A stretch of 64,000 bases of DNA from Rhizobium altiplani (GTDB lineage: Bacteria; Pseudomonadota; Alphaproteobacteria; Rhizobiales; Rhizobiaceae): positions 1-64,000 of the forward strand of contig NZ_LNCD01000003.1 in assembly GCF_001542405.1 (NCBI RefSeq), written 5' to 3'. The translations under genes were made by a program, and so were the position numbers. Every line of letters starts with the position of its first letter. The stretch's first letter is position 1. The notes below the pieces were generated by a model that saw only the letters and a program-made list of their open reading frames with translations, had not been told where the DNA came from and did no database searches. Shown here piece after piece: positions 1 through 7,225 of the stretch.

Positions 1-854
1 CTACAGCGTAAACTCATAAAATTTCTTGGCATTTATCGACCGGCGTGATTCAAGGCTTCGAAATAGGGAAGCATTTGATGACACGTCGTCGCTACGAACT
101 GACTGACCACGAATGGTCGATTATATCGCCGTTGTTACCCAACAAGCCACGCGGCGTTGCCCGCGTTGATGATCGGCGGGTACTGAATGGCATCCTCTGG
201 CGGTTTCGAACGGGCTCGCCTTGGGCGGAAGTTCCGGAACGCTATGGCCCGCCGACGACCTGTTACAACCGCTTCGTCCGCTGGCGCAAAGCCGGGGTAT
301 GGGATCGGCTTCTTGAAGCGGTGTCCAAGGCCTACGATGGCGACATCGTCATGATCGACTCGACCTGTGTCCGCGTTCACCAGCACGCGGCCACGGGAAA
401 AAAAGGGATGGAGACGATGGTGGCATGGGACGTTCCCGCGGCGGCCTTACGAGCAAAATCCATGCGCTCGTCGATGCCGAAGGTCGCCCGGTCAATCTGC
501 GTCTGACTGGTGGACAGATCGCCGATTGTGCCGAAGCCGACGCGCTGACGGATGAGCTTGGCGAGGGGGACATCCTGCTGGCCGACAAGGGTTATGACAC
601 GAATGCCATACGGGCAAAGGCCGCCGAGAGAAAGGCCTGGGCCAACATCCCGCCGAAGAGTAATCGCAAGGGCTCTTTCGTATTTTCGCGCTGGGTCTAT
701 CGGCAACGTAATCTCGTGGAACGGTTCTTCAACAGGATCAAGCAGTTCCGAGGCATCGCAACCCGATATGACAAGCGCCCGGAAAACTACCTCGCCGCTG
801 TAAAGCTCGTCGCAACAAGAATATGGTGCCAGAGTTTATGAGTCGACGCCGTAA
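1..854 (+). mobile_element. IS5-family (IS427-like) insertion sequence
   Basis: The element is bounded by imperfect terminal inverted repeats at 1-20 and 835-854, which match at about 16 of 20 positions (shared core ACTCATAAA). The repeat ends carry TA (2-3 and 852-853), so a TA target duplication as in the IS427 group is possible, but sequence left of base 1 is not visible. It holds one transposase gene read through a -1 frameshift, whose stop codon lies inside the right repeat. The element ends only 17 bases before paaY, so it may have separated that gene from its promoter. Confidence 0.88.
78..841 (+). CDS. IS5-family transposase, -1 frameshifted
   Basis: DDE transposase that cuts and joins the IS ends. 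The first frame starts at the ATG at 78 (MTRRRYELTDHEW, typical N-terminus of the family; an upstream in-frame start at 45 is less likely) and runs to 506. The second frame runs open from about 407 to 841. The two frames join by a -1 shift at a run of seven A at 398-404, after which the protein continues with DGDDGGMGRSRGGLTSKIH. The catalytic triad is visible as D in VMIDST, D in LLADKGYD and E in NLVERFFNRIK. A slippery A-run at this place is the normal programmed frameshift of this IS group, so the gene may be active and not broken. Confidence 0.87.
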
Positions 855-871
855 GACAAGCGACTGATCAG

Positions 872-1486
872 ATGGCTATGGTCTATTCCTACGATGGCGT
901 CGTGCCGGTGATCCATCCGGCGGCCTTCGTCCATCCGGCCGCGGTGGTGATCGGCGACGTCATCATCGGACCAGCCTGCTATGTCGGGCCTTGCGCCGTG
1001 CTGCGCGGGGATTTCGGGCGCATTGTCATGGAACGCGGTTCGAACGTTCAGGAGACCTGCGTCGTACACAGTTTCCCCAATGTCGAGGTGGTGATCGGCG
1101 AGGAAGGCCACATCGGGCACGGCGCCGTGCTGCACGGCTGCCGGATCGGTCGCAACGCCATGGTGGGAATGAATGCGGTCGTCATGGACGAGGCTGTCAT
1201 CGGCGAAAATTCGATCGTTGCCGCCATGGCCTTCGTCAAGGCGGGGGCTGACATCCCGGCAAACAGCCTGGCGGTCGGCTCGCCGGCCAGGGTCATCCGC
1301 GAGCTCAGTGAAAAGGAAATCGCTTGGAAGCGCCAGGGCACAGGCGTTTATCAGCGTCTCGCCCTTGAGGCCAGAGACAAGCTTCAACCGGCCGAACCAC
1401 TCAGCGAGCCGGAGGCGGACCGTCGACGGATCCAGGCACCCGAATATGACCCACTGATCCTGGAACGTCTGAAATTCGGCGATTGA
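872..1486 (+). CDS. paaY: Phenylacetate degradation protein PaaY
   Basis: A 204-residue left-handed beta-helix protein of the gamma-carbonic-anhydrase/hexapeptide family. PaaY is an auxiliary thioesterase of the phenylacetyl-CoA pathway. Hexapeptide repeats run from about residue 15 to 150, with metal-ligand-type histidines in VVHSFPN and [12 protein letters not shown]. The PaaY-type C-terminal extension ([18 protein letters not shown]) supports this name over a generic carbonic anhydrase. There is no clear ribosome site before the ATG: the IS right end lies 17 bases upstream, so the native leader and promoter are probably gone or replaced. The remaining paa genes lie 5 kb away, from 6.5 kb on. 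Confidence 0.85.
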   Translation: MAMVYSYDGVVPVIHPAAFVHPAAVVIGDVIIGPACYVGPCAVLRGDFGRIVMERGSNVQETCVVHSFPNVEVVIGEEGHIGHGAVLHGCRIGRNAMVGMNAVVMDEAVIGENSIVAAMAFVKAGADIPANSLAVGSPARVIRELSEKEIAWKRQGTGVYQRLALEARDKLQPAEPLSEPEADRRRIQAPEYDPLILERLKFGD

Positions 1487-1650
1487 GCCAAGGCATGTTC
1501 CCAAAGTTACAACGCTGACCTGATATCGGGGCAAGGAGTTGGCTGACCATCGACGACTGGCAATAGGCGCGATAGGTGTTCTCATTTGGGCTGCGCTGCC
1601 GGGGTGATCTGGGCGCGGACCGGGAGCCGAGCCTTTTTTTCTCACAAGGC
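1487..1650. other. Non-coding stretch after paaY
   Basis: About 160 bases between the paaY stop and the stop of the leftward remnant reading frame. The first copy of the 88-bp repeat begins at 1612. No further gene is recognised here. Confidence 0.5.
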
Positions 1651-1699
1651 CTAATTATCAATATCCGCCGCCACCACCGCCTCTGGGAAAGAGTGCCTC
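1612..1699 (+). repeat. Left copy of 88-bp imperfect direct repeat
   Basis: Aligns with 3837-3923 over its whole length with roughly ten substitutions and one T of length difference in a T-run. It covers the last ~15 codons of the leftward remnant plus a GC-rich, T-rich tail that resembles a terminator arm. Together with the right copy it brackets hipBA and the HicB-like gene. Confidence 0.8.
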
Positions 1700-2001
1700 T
1701 CGAACTGGCCGTAAGCATTGCTCTGAACTGCCTTGAATATCTTCTCGGCCAGGACATCGGCATCGATATTCGCCGCCTTGGCGATCGCGCCGGCGTCGGT
1801 GCAGGCTTGATGGAAGCTCTGGATCGACGAGCCGCTGCCATCGTTCGATCGCTGAAATAGAGGATCCGCAGTTGCGTGAGCGCAATATTTGCAAGAGAAG
1901 CGGAAATAATTTCCGCCCTGCGTGCTTTTCTGGCTATCCGCGACATTGGACCTGTATTCGCCGACACCGCTTTCGGACGGAATTGATAATCTTCTCGAGG
2001 A
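1651..2001 (-). pseudogene. Start-less C-terminal gene fragment overlapping the hipA 3' end
   Basis: A leftward frame stays open for 116 codons, from just after an in-frame stop at 2002-2004 to a TAG at 1651-1653, but has no ATG, GTG or TTG. It reads protein-like, for example GNYFRFSCKYCAHATADP and IAKAANIDADVLAEKIFKAV, and ends RHSFPEAVVAADIDN. The same C-terminus (RHSFPEALVQVDIDN) recurs at about 3870-3925. The first 68 bases overlap hipA in another frame. The family is not recognised; the frame choice rests on the shared C-terminus and sensible composition. I take it as the tail of a disrupted gene. Confidence 0.4.
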
Positions 2002-3172
2002 CTATCACCGGATCGCCAGCGAGAGCCTCGACTTGCGGCGCTACGTCGTCGCACGCGGCGCTGACACGCTCGGCAAGTTCCACAACGCGCCTCAACGTCG
2101 ATGCACCGCTTAATCCAACCTCGTCTGCCAGGGCCTGCCAATCCGCTCGCCGTAGGTCCGGAGCGTTGAACCGGCCGGCGATCCCCTGCGGCAAACTTTG
2201 GTCAACCTGACGGTACACAGCCGCGCACATCAGGTCATAGAGCGGCGCCATCTTCGCTGACCCGCCAGCACCGATCAGGATGGAATAGTTCTTGGCATGG
2301 GAATCCGAATTGCAAATCAGCACGTTGAATATAACTGCATCGAGCAGCGTCAGGCGCTCGGCAGGCGAAACCAGATCGCTGGCGGTGTCGAACATCATTT
2401 TCAGGGTCACGCCGCGTCCGGTGGAGGAGCGCTCATATTTCTGCGATGGGAAGTTGCCCGTTAGCTGGCAAAGATCTTCCTGATGCAGTCGACGAGTCTC
2501 GCCTTGCGGATCGGTGAAGCGGTCATGGCGCTTCACGAGCAGATAGCGCCGGTTACCCGCGACACCGATCGTTGCTTCGGCGGCCCCCAGTCCACAGGCG
2601 CGCGCGAGGGTAAGGCAGAAGGCTTCGTTCTCGACACTGCCCGCAAGCCGTTTTGAACCCGGCTTCAGAATATGGGTTGAGGGTGTCCCATCGATCGGAA
2701 TGGAGATGGCGCCACCCTCATCCACGAAGACCGGTAGCTTCTCTTGCACGCCCGCAAGAGACATGGAGACGCCACGTTCTCCAACCAGGAAGGGTTTTGC
2801 CGGAAGCTCGCCCAGGATACGCTCCAGTGCCGTCGCATCCGGCACGGGCTGCAGATGAATGCCCGGCTTACGGGGCGCACCAATCGACAATGCACCCGCC
2901 GTGTCCCGCCCGATGTGGCCGAGCAGACCAACGATGTCCTGGGGCGAGACCTTCAGCCGCCGGCCGATTTCGGCGAGGTGCGTTTCCGGGAGCAGATTTG
3001 CAAGCCAGGGCAGGAGCCGTTCAGCACCGACTGGGCCTGCACGGAGCGACATGGTCAGCGACACTGGGAAGGCCGAGCGGCGCGCTTCCCAGCTCGGGTC
3101 ATAGTCCAGTCGCCACTCGCCATCGAAGGTCAGGTGGGCGACGGGGAGGGCTTCGTAGAAGATCGTCGTCAT
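1934..3172 (-). CDS. hipA: HipA-family serine/threonine kinase toxin
   Basis: A 412-residue HipA-like toxin. Family members phosphorylate glutamyl-tRNA synthetase or other targets, which slows growth and favours persistence. Visible parts are the N-terminal HipA lobe (ARRSAFPVSLTMSLR, GHIGRDTAGALSI), the phosphate-binding stretch SLAGVQEKLPV at about residue 137, the catalytic motif NSDSHAKNYSIL and the metal-binding MAPLYDLMCA. Length and motifs are complete, so the toxin looks intact. It starts inside the end of hipB (ATGA overlap), as expected for coupled translation of a hipBA operon. The last codons overlap a foreign remnant frame, which suggests its 3' end lies at an old junction. Confidence 0.9.
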   Translation of the reverse strand: MTTIFYEALPVAHLTFDGEWRLDYDPSWEARRSAFPVSLTMSLRAGPVGAERLLPWLANLLPETHLAEIGRRLKVSPQDIVGLLGHIGRDTAGALSIGAPRKPGIHLQPVPDATALERILGELPAKPFLVGERGVSMSLAGVQEKLPVFVDEGGAISIPIDGTPSTHILKPGSKRLAGSVENEAFCLTLARACGLGAAEATIGVAGNRRYLLVKRHDRFTDPQGETRRLHQEDLCQLTGNFPSQKYERSSTGRGVTLKMMFDTASDLVSPAERLTLLDAVIFNVLICNSDSHAKNYSILIGAGGSAKMAPLYDLMCAAVYRQVDQSLPQGIAGRFNAPDLRRADWQALADEVGLSGASTLRRVVELAERVSAACDDVAPQVEALAGDPVIVLEKIINSVRKRCRRIQVQCRG

Positions 3173-3441
3173 CGACCGTCACCGAAGGTCGGCAGGAAGT
3201 CCAGGTCATCGTCAGGCGAGGCCGGGGCGGCTTGGGCCGTCCTGAGATCGCCGATCTCGATGCCGACAGTGCGCGCCACGATCAAGGACTTTTCAAGCTG
3301 GCAGCTTGGCTTGCCGGATTCGAGCTCGACGATGAAGCGCTCGCCGGTGCCGGACCGGGCGGCAAGCTCGGTCTGTGTCCAGCCAAGCGCCTTCCGATTT
3401 TTCCGGATGGCGGCGCCGAAATCGCGTGCGGACCTGAACAC
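3169..3441 (-). CDS. hipB: HipB-type antitoxin, XRE family
   Basis: A 90-residue helix-turn-helix protein (FGAAIRKNRKALGWTQTELAARSGTGERFIVELESGKPS) with a short acidic tail (SPDDDLDFLPTF). It binds HipA and its own operator to neutralise the toxin and repress the operon. The GTG start at 3441 has an AGGAG about eight bases upstream, and its stop overlaps the hipA start by four bases. Confidence 0.88.
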   Translation of the reverse strand: MFRSARDFGAAIRKNRKALGWTQTELAARSGTGERFIVELESGKPSCQLEKSLIVARTVGIEIGDLRTAQAAPASPDDDLDFLPTFGDGR

Positions 3442-3517
3442 CGAGCATCTCCTGAGGTGGCTTACCGTACAGGAAGATTTCCGTTAGACCAACCAATCCT
3501 TACCGATCGGGAAGCGT

Positions 3518-3826
3518 GTGTCCGAAGGCATAAGAATCACCCCGATCGGGACGTTTTTGCGCATCCGGATACCCTTGAAAATCGAGGTCCCTGAGATCCG
3601 GGGATCGCGTGTGGTACAAGCCGAGGATGCGATCAAGCTCGCAGTGATACAAGCCTCCAACGAGGCGAATATCTCGAAGCGAGAACTGGCCCGCCGCCTC
3701 GGCAAGACCGAAAATGAAGCCAGACGGATCTTGGATCCTGACCATCATTCCAAGCTTGGACAGCTGCAGGATGCGATGCAGGCGCTCGGCAAAACCATCG
3801 TCGTTTCGGTTCTCGAAGCGGCTTGA
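3518..3826 (+). CDS. HicB-like antitoxin, probably N-terminally truncated
   Basis: A frame of up to 102 codons from a GTG at 3518. Residues ~35-102 (AIKLAVIQASNEANISKRELARRLGKTENEARRILDPDH to the end) match the DNA-binding C-terminal half of HicB-type antitoxins. The usual N-terminal HicB domain is absent: the upstream residues (ITPIGTFLRIRIPLKIEV) do not resemble it, and no hicA toxin gene is adjacent. It is therefore probably a remnant or a stand-alone regulator. It diverges from hipB with only about 75 bases between them, so the two may share an operator region. Confidence 0.5.
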   Translation: MSEGIRITPIGTFLRIRIPLKIEVPEIRGSRVVQAEDAIKLAVIQASNEANISKRELARRLGKTENEARRILDPDHHSKLGQLQDAMQALGKTIVVSVLEAA

Positions 3827-3830
3827 AACA

Positions 3831-3868
3831 GAGAAAGGCGCGGACCGGGAGTCGGGCCTTTTTTCTCA
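3831..3868 (+). terminator. Hairpin terminator after the HicB-like gene
   Basis: The stem AAAGGC at 3834-3839 pairs with GCCTTT at 3856-3861, followed by further T residues. It sits just after the stop at 3826. In the left repeat copy the upstream stem arm is missing, so only this copy can form the full stem. Confidence 0.5.
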
Positions 3869-3923
3869 CAAGACCTGATTATCAATATCCACCTGCACCA
3901 ACGCCTCTGGGAAAGAGTGCCTC
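3837..3923 (+). repeat. Right copy of 88-bp imperfect direct repeat
   Basis: Counterpart of 1612-1699. In the leftward frame it encodes RHSFPEALVQVDIDN followed by CAG where the left copy has TAG, so this copy reads three codons further before TGA. The duplicated segment thus includes a gene 3' end and its downstream hairpin region. Confidence 0.8.
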
Positions 3924-4180
3924 AGGCGGCATCGTCCGACCGGTCTTCCCGCTGCCGTTTCCGATGCCGTTGTTCTTCGGCAGCGATCAATCGCCTCGAG
4001 AATTCTGCCGGCTATCGACGCCGCAAACTGGTCGCCAGCTGCACTAAGTTTCGCCGCCAGCGCATTACCTGCTTTTGATCCGGATTGCTCGATCGCACCT
4101 CCAGCCTCGCGACCGCCTTGAGCAAAACGATCCTCGATACCCTCAAAGACATTCAAGCTGTTCGCCCCGGACTGCGACGC
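3866..4180 (-). pseudogene. Remnant gene fragment sharing a C-terminus with 1651-2001
   Basis: A leftward open frame with the alanine/glycine-rich stretch GAIEQSGSKAGNALAAKLSAA, an arginine-rich segment of doubtful quality, and finally RHSFPEALVQVDIDNQVL. The last part is homologous to the end of the fragment left of hipA. The heptad-like Ala/Ser/Gly composition recalls phage structural or coiled-coil proteins, but no family is recognised. It has no credible start or ribosome site, so I treat it as debris of a disrupted or duplicated gene. Confidence 0.35.
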
Positions 4181-4188
4181 TTTTCTTT

Positions 4189-4222
4189 CTCTTTGTGATT
4201 TCTGGCTCTTTGTGATTTCTGG
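4189..4222 (+). repeat. Two tandem copies of a 17-bp unit before nfeD
   Basis: The unit ctctttgtgatttctgg is present twice, perfectly, at 4189-4205 and 4206-4222, ending 16 bases before the chosen nfeD start. It lies in the leader region, so a change in copy number would alter the 5' end of the message. Confidence 0.8.
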
Positions 4223-4238
4223 GATATACTGGAAAATC

Positions 4239-5648
4239 ATGAGCGTTCCGCAAGTGGTAGCGCTGAGCTTGAAGCGTTGGCGGTGGGTGCCGCCAATCCT
4301 GATCTCGTTGTTCTTGCTGCTCTTAGCTCCAGGCATCTACACGCTGTCGGCGTCGGCGCAATCCAATCGCGCTGCGGTCGTCCTCAAGGTGAACGGCGCC
4401 ATCGGACCTGCAACGGCAGATTATGTCATACGGGGCCTTCAGCGTGCCGGCGGACATGCCAGCCTGATTATCCTTGAGATGGACACGCCCGGTGGCCTCG
4501 ACACGTCCATGCGGGACATCATTCGCGCCATCCTTGCCTCGCCCGTCCCAGTCGCCGGCTTCGTCGCACCGAGCGGCGCAAGGGCTGCCAGCGCCGGTAC
4601 CTATATTCTCTATGCAAGCCACATTGCCGCGATGGCGCCAGGCACGAACCTCGGAGCAGCCACACCGATCGCGCTCGGGGTGAACCCTTTTGGCGGCGAT
4701 GCAAAACCCGGGAACGAACCGGACAAGCAAGATAACAAGCAAGCCGAGCCTCCAGCCAGTGCCAGCGAAAAGAAGATCATCAACGACGCGGTGGCGTATA
4801 TTCGCGGGCTTGCGGAATTGCGCAATCGTAACGCCGACTGGGCAGAGCGGGCCGTGCGGGAAGGCGCGAGCCTTTCATCGACCGCAGCCGTGCGCGAACA
4901 TGTCATTGATTTCACGGCGGTGGATGTCAACGATCTCCTTGCGCAGGCACAGGCGCGCGTGGTGCGGGTCGGTCAGACAGACATGCGAATTGATACCGCC
5001 GGTCTGGCGGTGCAGGAATTCGAACCGGACTGGCGAACACGCCTGCTTTCGGTGATCACCGATCCAAACATCGCAATCATCCTGATGATGGTTGGTATCT
5101 ATGGCCTCATCTTCGAGTTTCTTGCGCCCGGGACGATGCTCCCAGGAACAATCGGCGGCATCTCACTCCTTCTTGGTCTCTATGCCCTGGCATTGCTTCC
5201 GGTGAGTTTTGCCGGCATCGGGCTCATTATCCTCGGCGTCGGATTGACGGTGGCCGAGATGCACTCGCCAAGCTTCGGCGCTCTGGGCATCGGCGGCGGG
5301 GTAGCCATGATCCTCGGCGCAACCATTCTGTTTGATACGGATATGCCGGGTCTTCAGGTTTCGCGCCCGGTACTTGGCGCAATCGCTCTTGCCAGCCTCG
5401 TTTTCAGCCTTCTCGTTGCACGCCTGGCATTTGCCTCGCGGAGGCGCGAGGTCGCAACGGGCGCTGAGCAGATGATCGGTATTTCGGGCCAGGTCGAGAG
5501 TTGGGCCGGGCCTAAAGGCTACGTCATCGCGCATGGCGAGCGCTGGAAGGCAATTTCCACCGAGGCGCTCGCCGCCGGGGACGCTATCGAGGTAATCGCC
5601 CGCAACGGTCTGACGCTCGAGGTCGAGAGACGCCTCGACAAGAGTTAG
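4239..5648 (+). CDS. nfeD: NfeD-family membrane serine protease
   Basis: A 469-residue protein with a signal anchor (about residues 15-35), a ClpP-like serine protease domain (ILEMDTPGGLDTSMRDII, then APSGARAASAGTYILYASHIAAMAPGTNLGAA) and four to five membrane helices near residues 265-400. It ends in an OB-fold NfeD domain (GISGQVESWAGPKGYVIAHGERWKA). Such proteins cleave the C-terminus of the partner stomatin encoded next to them and act in membrane quality control; the name comes from nodulation efficiency in rhizobia. The serine in SAGTY and a downstream lysine fit the Ser-Lys dyad. I chose the ATG at 4239 (GGA seven bases before); an in-frame start at 4212 would lie in the tandem repeat. 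Confidence 0.85.
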   Translation: MSVPQVVALSLKRWRWVPPILISLFLLLLAPGIYTLSASAQSNRAAVVLKVNGAIGPATADYVIRGLQRAGGHASLIILEMDTPGGLDTSMRDIIRAILASPVPVAGFVAPSGARAASAGTYILYASHIAAMAPGTNLGAATPIALGVNPFGGDAKPGNEPDKQDNKQAEPPASASEKKIINDAVAYIRGLAELRNRNADWAERAVREGASLSSTAAVREHVIDFTAVDVNDLLAQAQARVVRVGQTDMRIDTAGLAVQEFEPDWRTRLLSVITDPNIAIILMMVGIYGLIFEFLAPGTMLPGTIGGISLLLGLYALALLPVSFAGIGLIILGVGLTVAEMHSPSFGALGIGGGVAMILGATILFDTDMPGLQVSRPVLGAIALASLVFSLLVARLAFASRRREVATGAEQMIGISGQVESWAGPKGYVIAHGERWKAISTEALAAGDAIEVIARNGLTLEVERRLDKS

Positions 5649-5674
5649 CGGCTTGAAGAGAGCAGGAGAACGTC

Positions 5675-6436
5675 ATGGCTATGTTTGCAGATCTTGCCTT
5701 TTATCTTGTCGCGATCCTTATCTTGCTCGTGATCATTGCATCCGCGATCAAGATCCTGCGGGAATACGAACGCGGCGTCGTTTTCACGCTTGGCCGCTTC
5801 ACAGGCGTCAAGGGACCCGGCCTGATACTCCTGATCCCCTACGTCCAGCAAATGATCCGGGTCGACTTGCGCACGCGGGTACTCGATGTGCCGAGCCAGG
5901 ACGTCATTTCTCATGACAATGTCTCGGTCCGCGTCAGCGCGGTGATCTATTTCAGGGTCATTGATCCCGGAAAGTCGACGATACAGGTCGAGGACTTCAT
6001 GATGGCGACCAGCCAGCTTGCCCAGACGACATTGCGCTCGGTCCTCGGCAAGCATGACCTGGACGAGATGCTGGCGGAACGTGACCGGCTCAACCTGGAC
6101 ATTCAGGAAATCCTTGACGCTCAGACGGATGCCTGGGGCATCAAGGTCGCCACTGTCGAGATCAAGCATGTCGACATCAACGAGTCGATGATCCGCGCGA
6201 TTGCCCGCCAGGCGGAGGCCGAACGCGAGCGACGCGCAAAAGTCATCAATGCCGAGGGTGAACAGCAGGCGGCTGCAAAGCTCCTCGAAGCGGCCCAAGT
6301 CCTCGCCAGGCAGCCAGAGGCCATGCAGCTGCGCTATCTGAACACCTTGAACGTCATCGCAAGCGAGAAGAGCTCAACGATCCTGTTCCCCTTCCCGATG
6401 GAGTTCGGCAATCTCATGGCTCCGAAACCGAAATGA
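5675..6436 (+). CDS. SPFH/stomatin-like (slipin) membrane protein
   Basis: A 253-residue protein with one N-terminal membrane helix ([21 protein letters not shown]), followed by the Band 7 domain ([30 protein letters not shown]) and an Ala/Glu-rich coiled coil ([32 protein letters not shown]). Slipins form oligomeric scaffolds in membrane microdomains. It starts 26 bases after nfeD with a good AGGAGAA site, so both form the conserved NfeD-slipin operon, protease first. Confidence 0.9.
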   Translation: MAMFADLAFYLVAILILLVIIASAIKILREYERGVVFTLGRFTGVKGPGLILLIPYVQQMIRVDLRTRVLDVPSQDVISHDNVSVRVSAVIYFRVIDPGKSTIQVEDFMMATSQLAQTTLRSVLGKHDLDEMLAERDRLNLDIQEILDAQTDAWGIKVATVEIKHVDINESMIRAIARQAEAERERRAKVINAEGEQQAAAKLLEAAQVLARQPEAMQLRYLNTLNVIASEKSSTILFPFPMEFGNLMAPKPK

Positions 6437-6524
6437 TCAAGCTTCAGGCTCAGCCCGCGGGTCATGATCATCTTAAGAGGCCTTATGCGCGACTGAAGCG
6501 CAATTAGCGAAACGTCGCGGGCCC

Positions 6525-7121
6525 TTAGCGTACCGCCTTGACGCCCTCGAGGATCAGGGTCGTGGCGATATCGGCATACTCGTCACGGCTGACCTGGCCG
6601 CCTGGGCGAAACCACATGTAGACCCAGTTCATCATGCCGAAGAGCGACATGGTCACTGGCATCAGCAAGGGCTTGCTGGCATTGAGGTCCGGGTTGATCT
6701 CGATGATGGTATTGGAGAAGCGCTTGACGATCCGACGCTCGATGGCGCGCAACTCGTCCAGCTGTTCCTGCGACAGCGCACTCGTGCCGTTCAGCTGCAC
6801 CTTGTGCTCGTTGTCCGCATCGCGATAATTCTCCAGGACTTGCCGCACCAGCAGCCGAAGTCGCTCCTGAGGCGTCACACTGGGCTCGTCTGCGGCGGCA
6901 ACGGCAGCTTCCAGTTCCTCGAGATGGTTGCGAATGATGTCGAAAATCAACGCGTCCTTGCTCGGGTAATAGTGATAGAGGAGGGCTTTGGAGACGTTGC
7001 TGCGCGAGGCAATGTGGGCCATGGAGGCTTTCTCCATTCCCATTTCCGCAAAGACGGCAGCGGCGCTGCTCAAGAGGCTGCGTTGTTTCTCTTCAAAATC
7101 GATCGCGCGCGTTCGTGCCAT
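6525..7121 (-). CDS. paaR: TetR-family regulator, probable PaaR
   Basis: A 198-residue TetR protein: helix-turn-helix at residues ~10-55 (FAEMGMEKASMAHIASRSNVSKALLYHYYPSKDALI) and a C-terminal ligand domain. It is the last gene of the leftward paaG-paaI-paaK set, 104 bases after paaK, so it probably represses the paa genes and is released by phenylacetyl-CoA or another CoA ester. A palindrome in the divergent paa promoter at 9869-9880 is the likely binding site. The name follows context and size, as TetR ligands cannot be read from sequence. Confidence 0.72.
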   Translation of the reverse strand: MARTRAIDFEEKQRSLLSSAAAVFAEMGMEKASMAHIASRSNVSKALLYHYYPSKDALIFDIIRNHLEELEAAVAAADEPSVTPQERLRLLVRQVLENYRDADNEHKVQLNGTSALSQEQLDELRAIERRIVKRFSNTIIEINPDLNASKPLLMPVTMSLFGMMNWVYMWFRPGGQVSRDEYADIATTLILEGVKAVR

Positions 7122-7225
7122 ATTATCCCTGCGTTCCTGTTCTTCCTCCGCGCCCCCACGCGATGAGCCGAAGGCTCCTGATTTTCAGCTTCCCGGAATG
7201 ATCATCACGCCGGGAAGCAGTGGCC

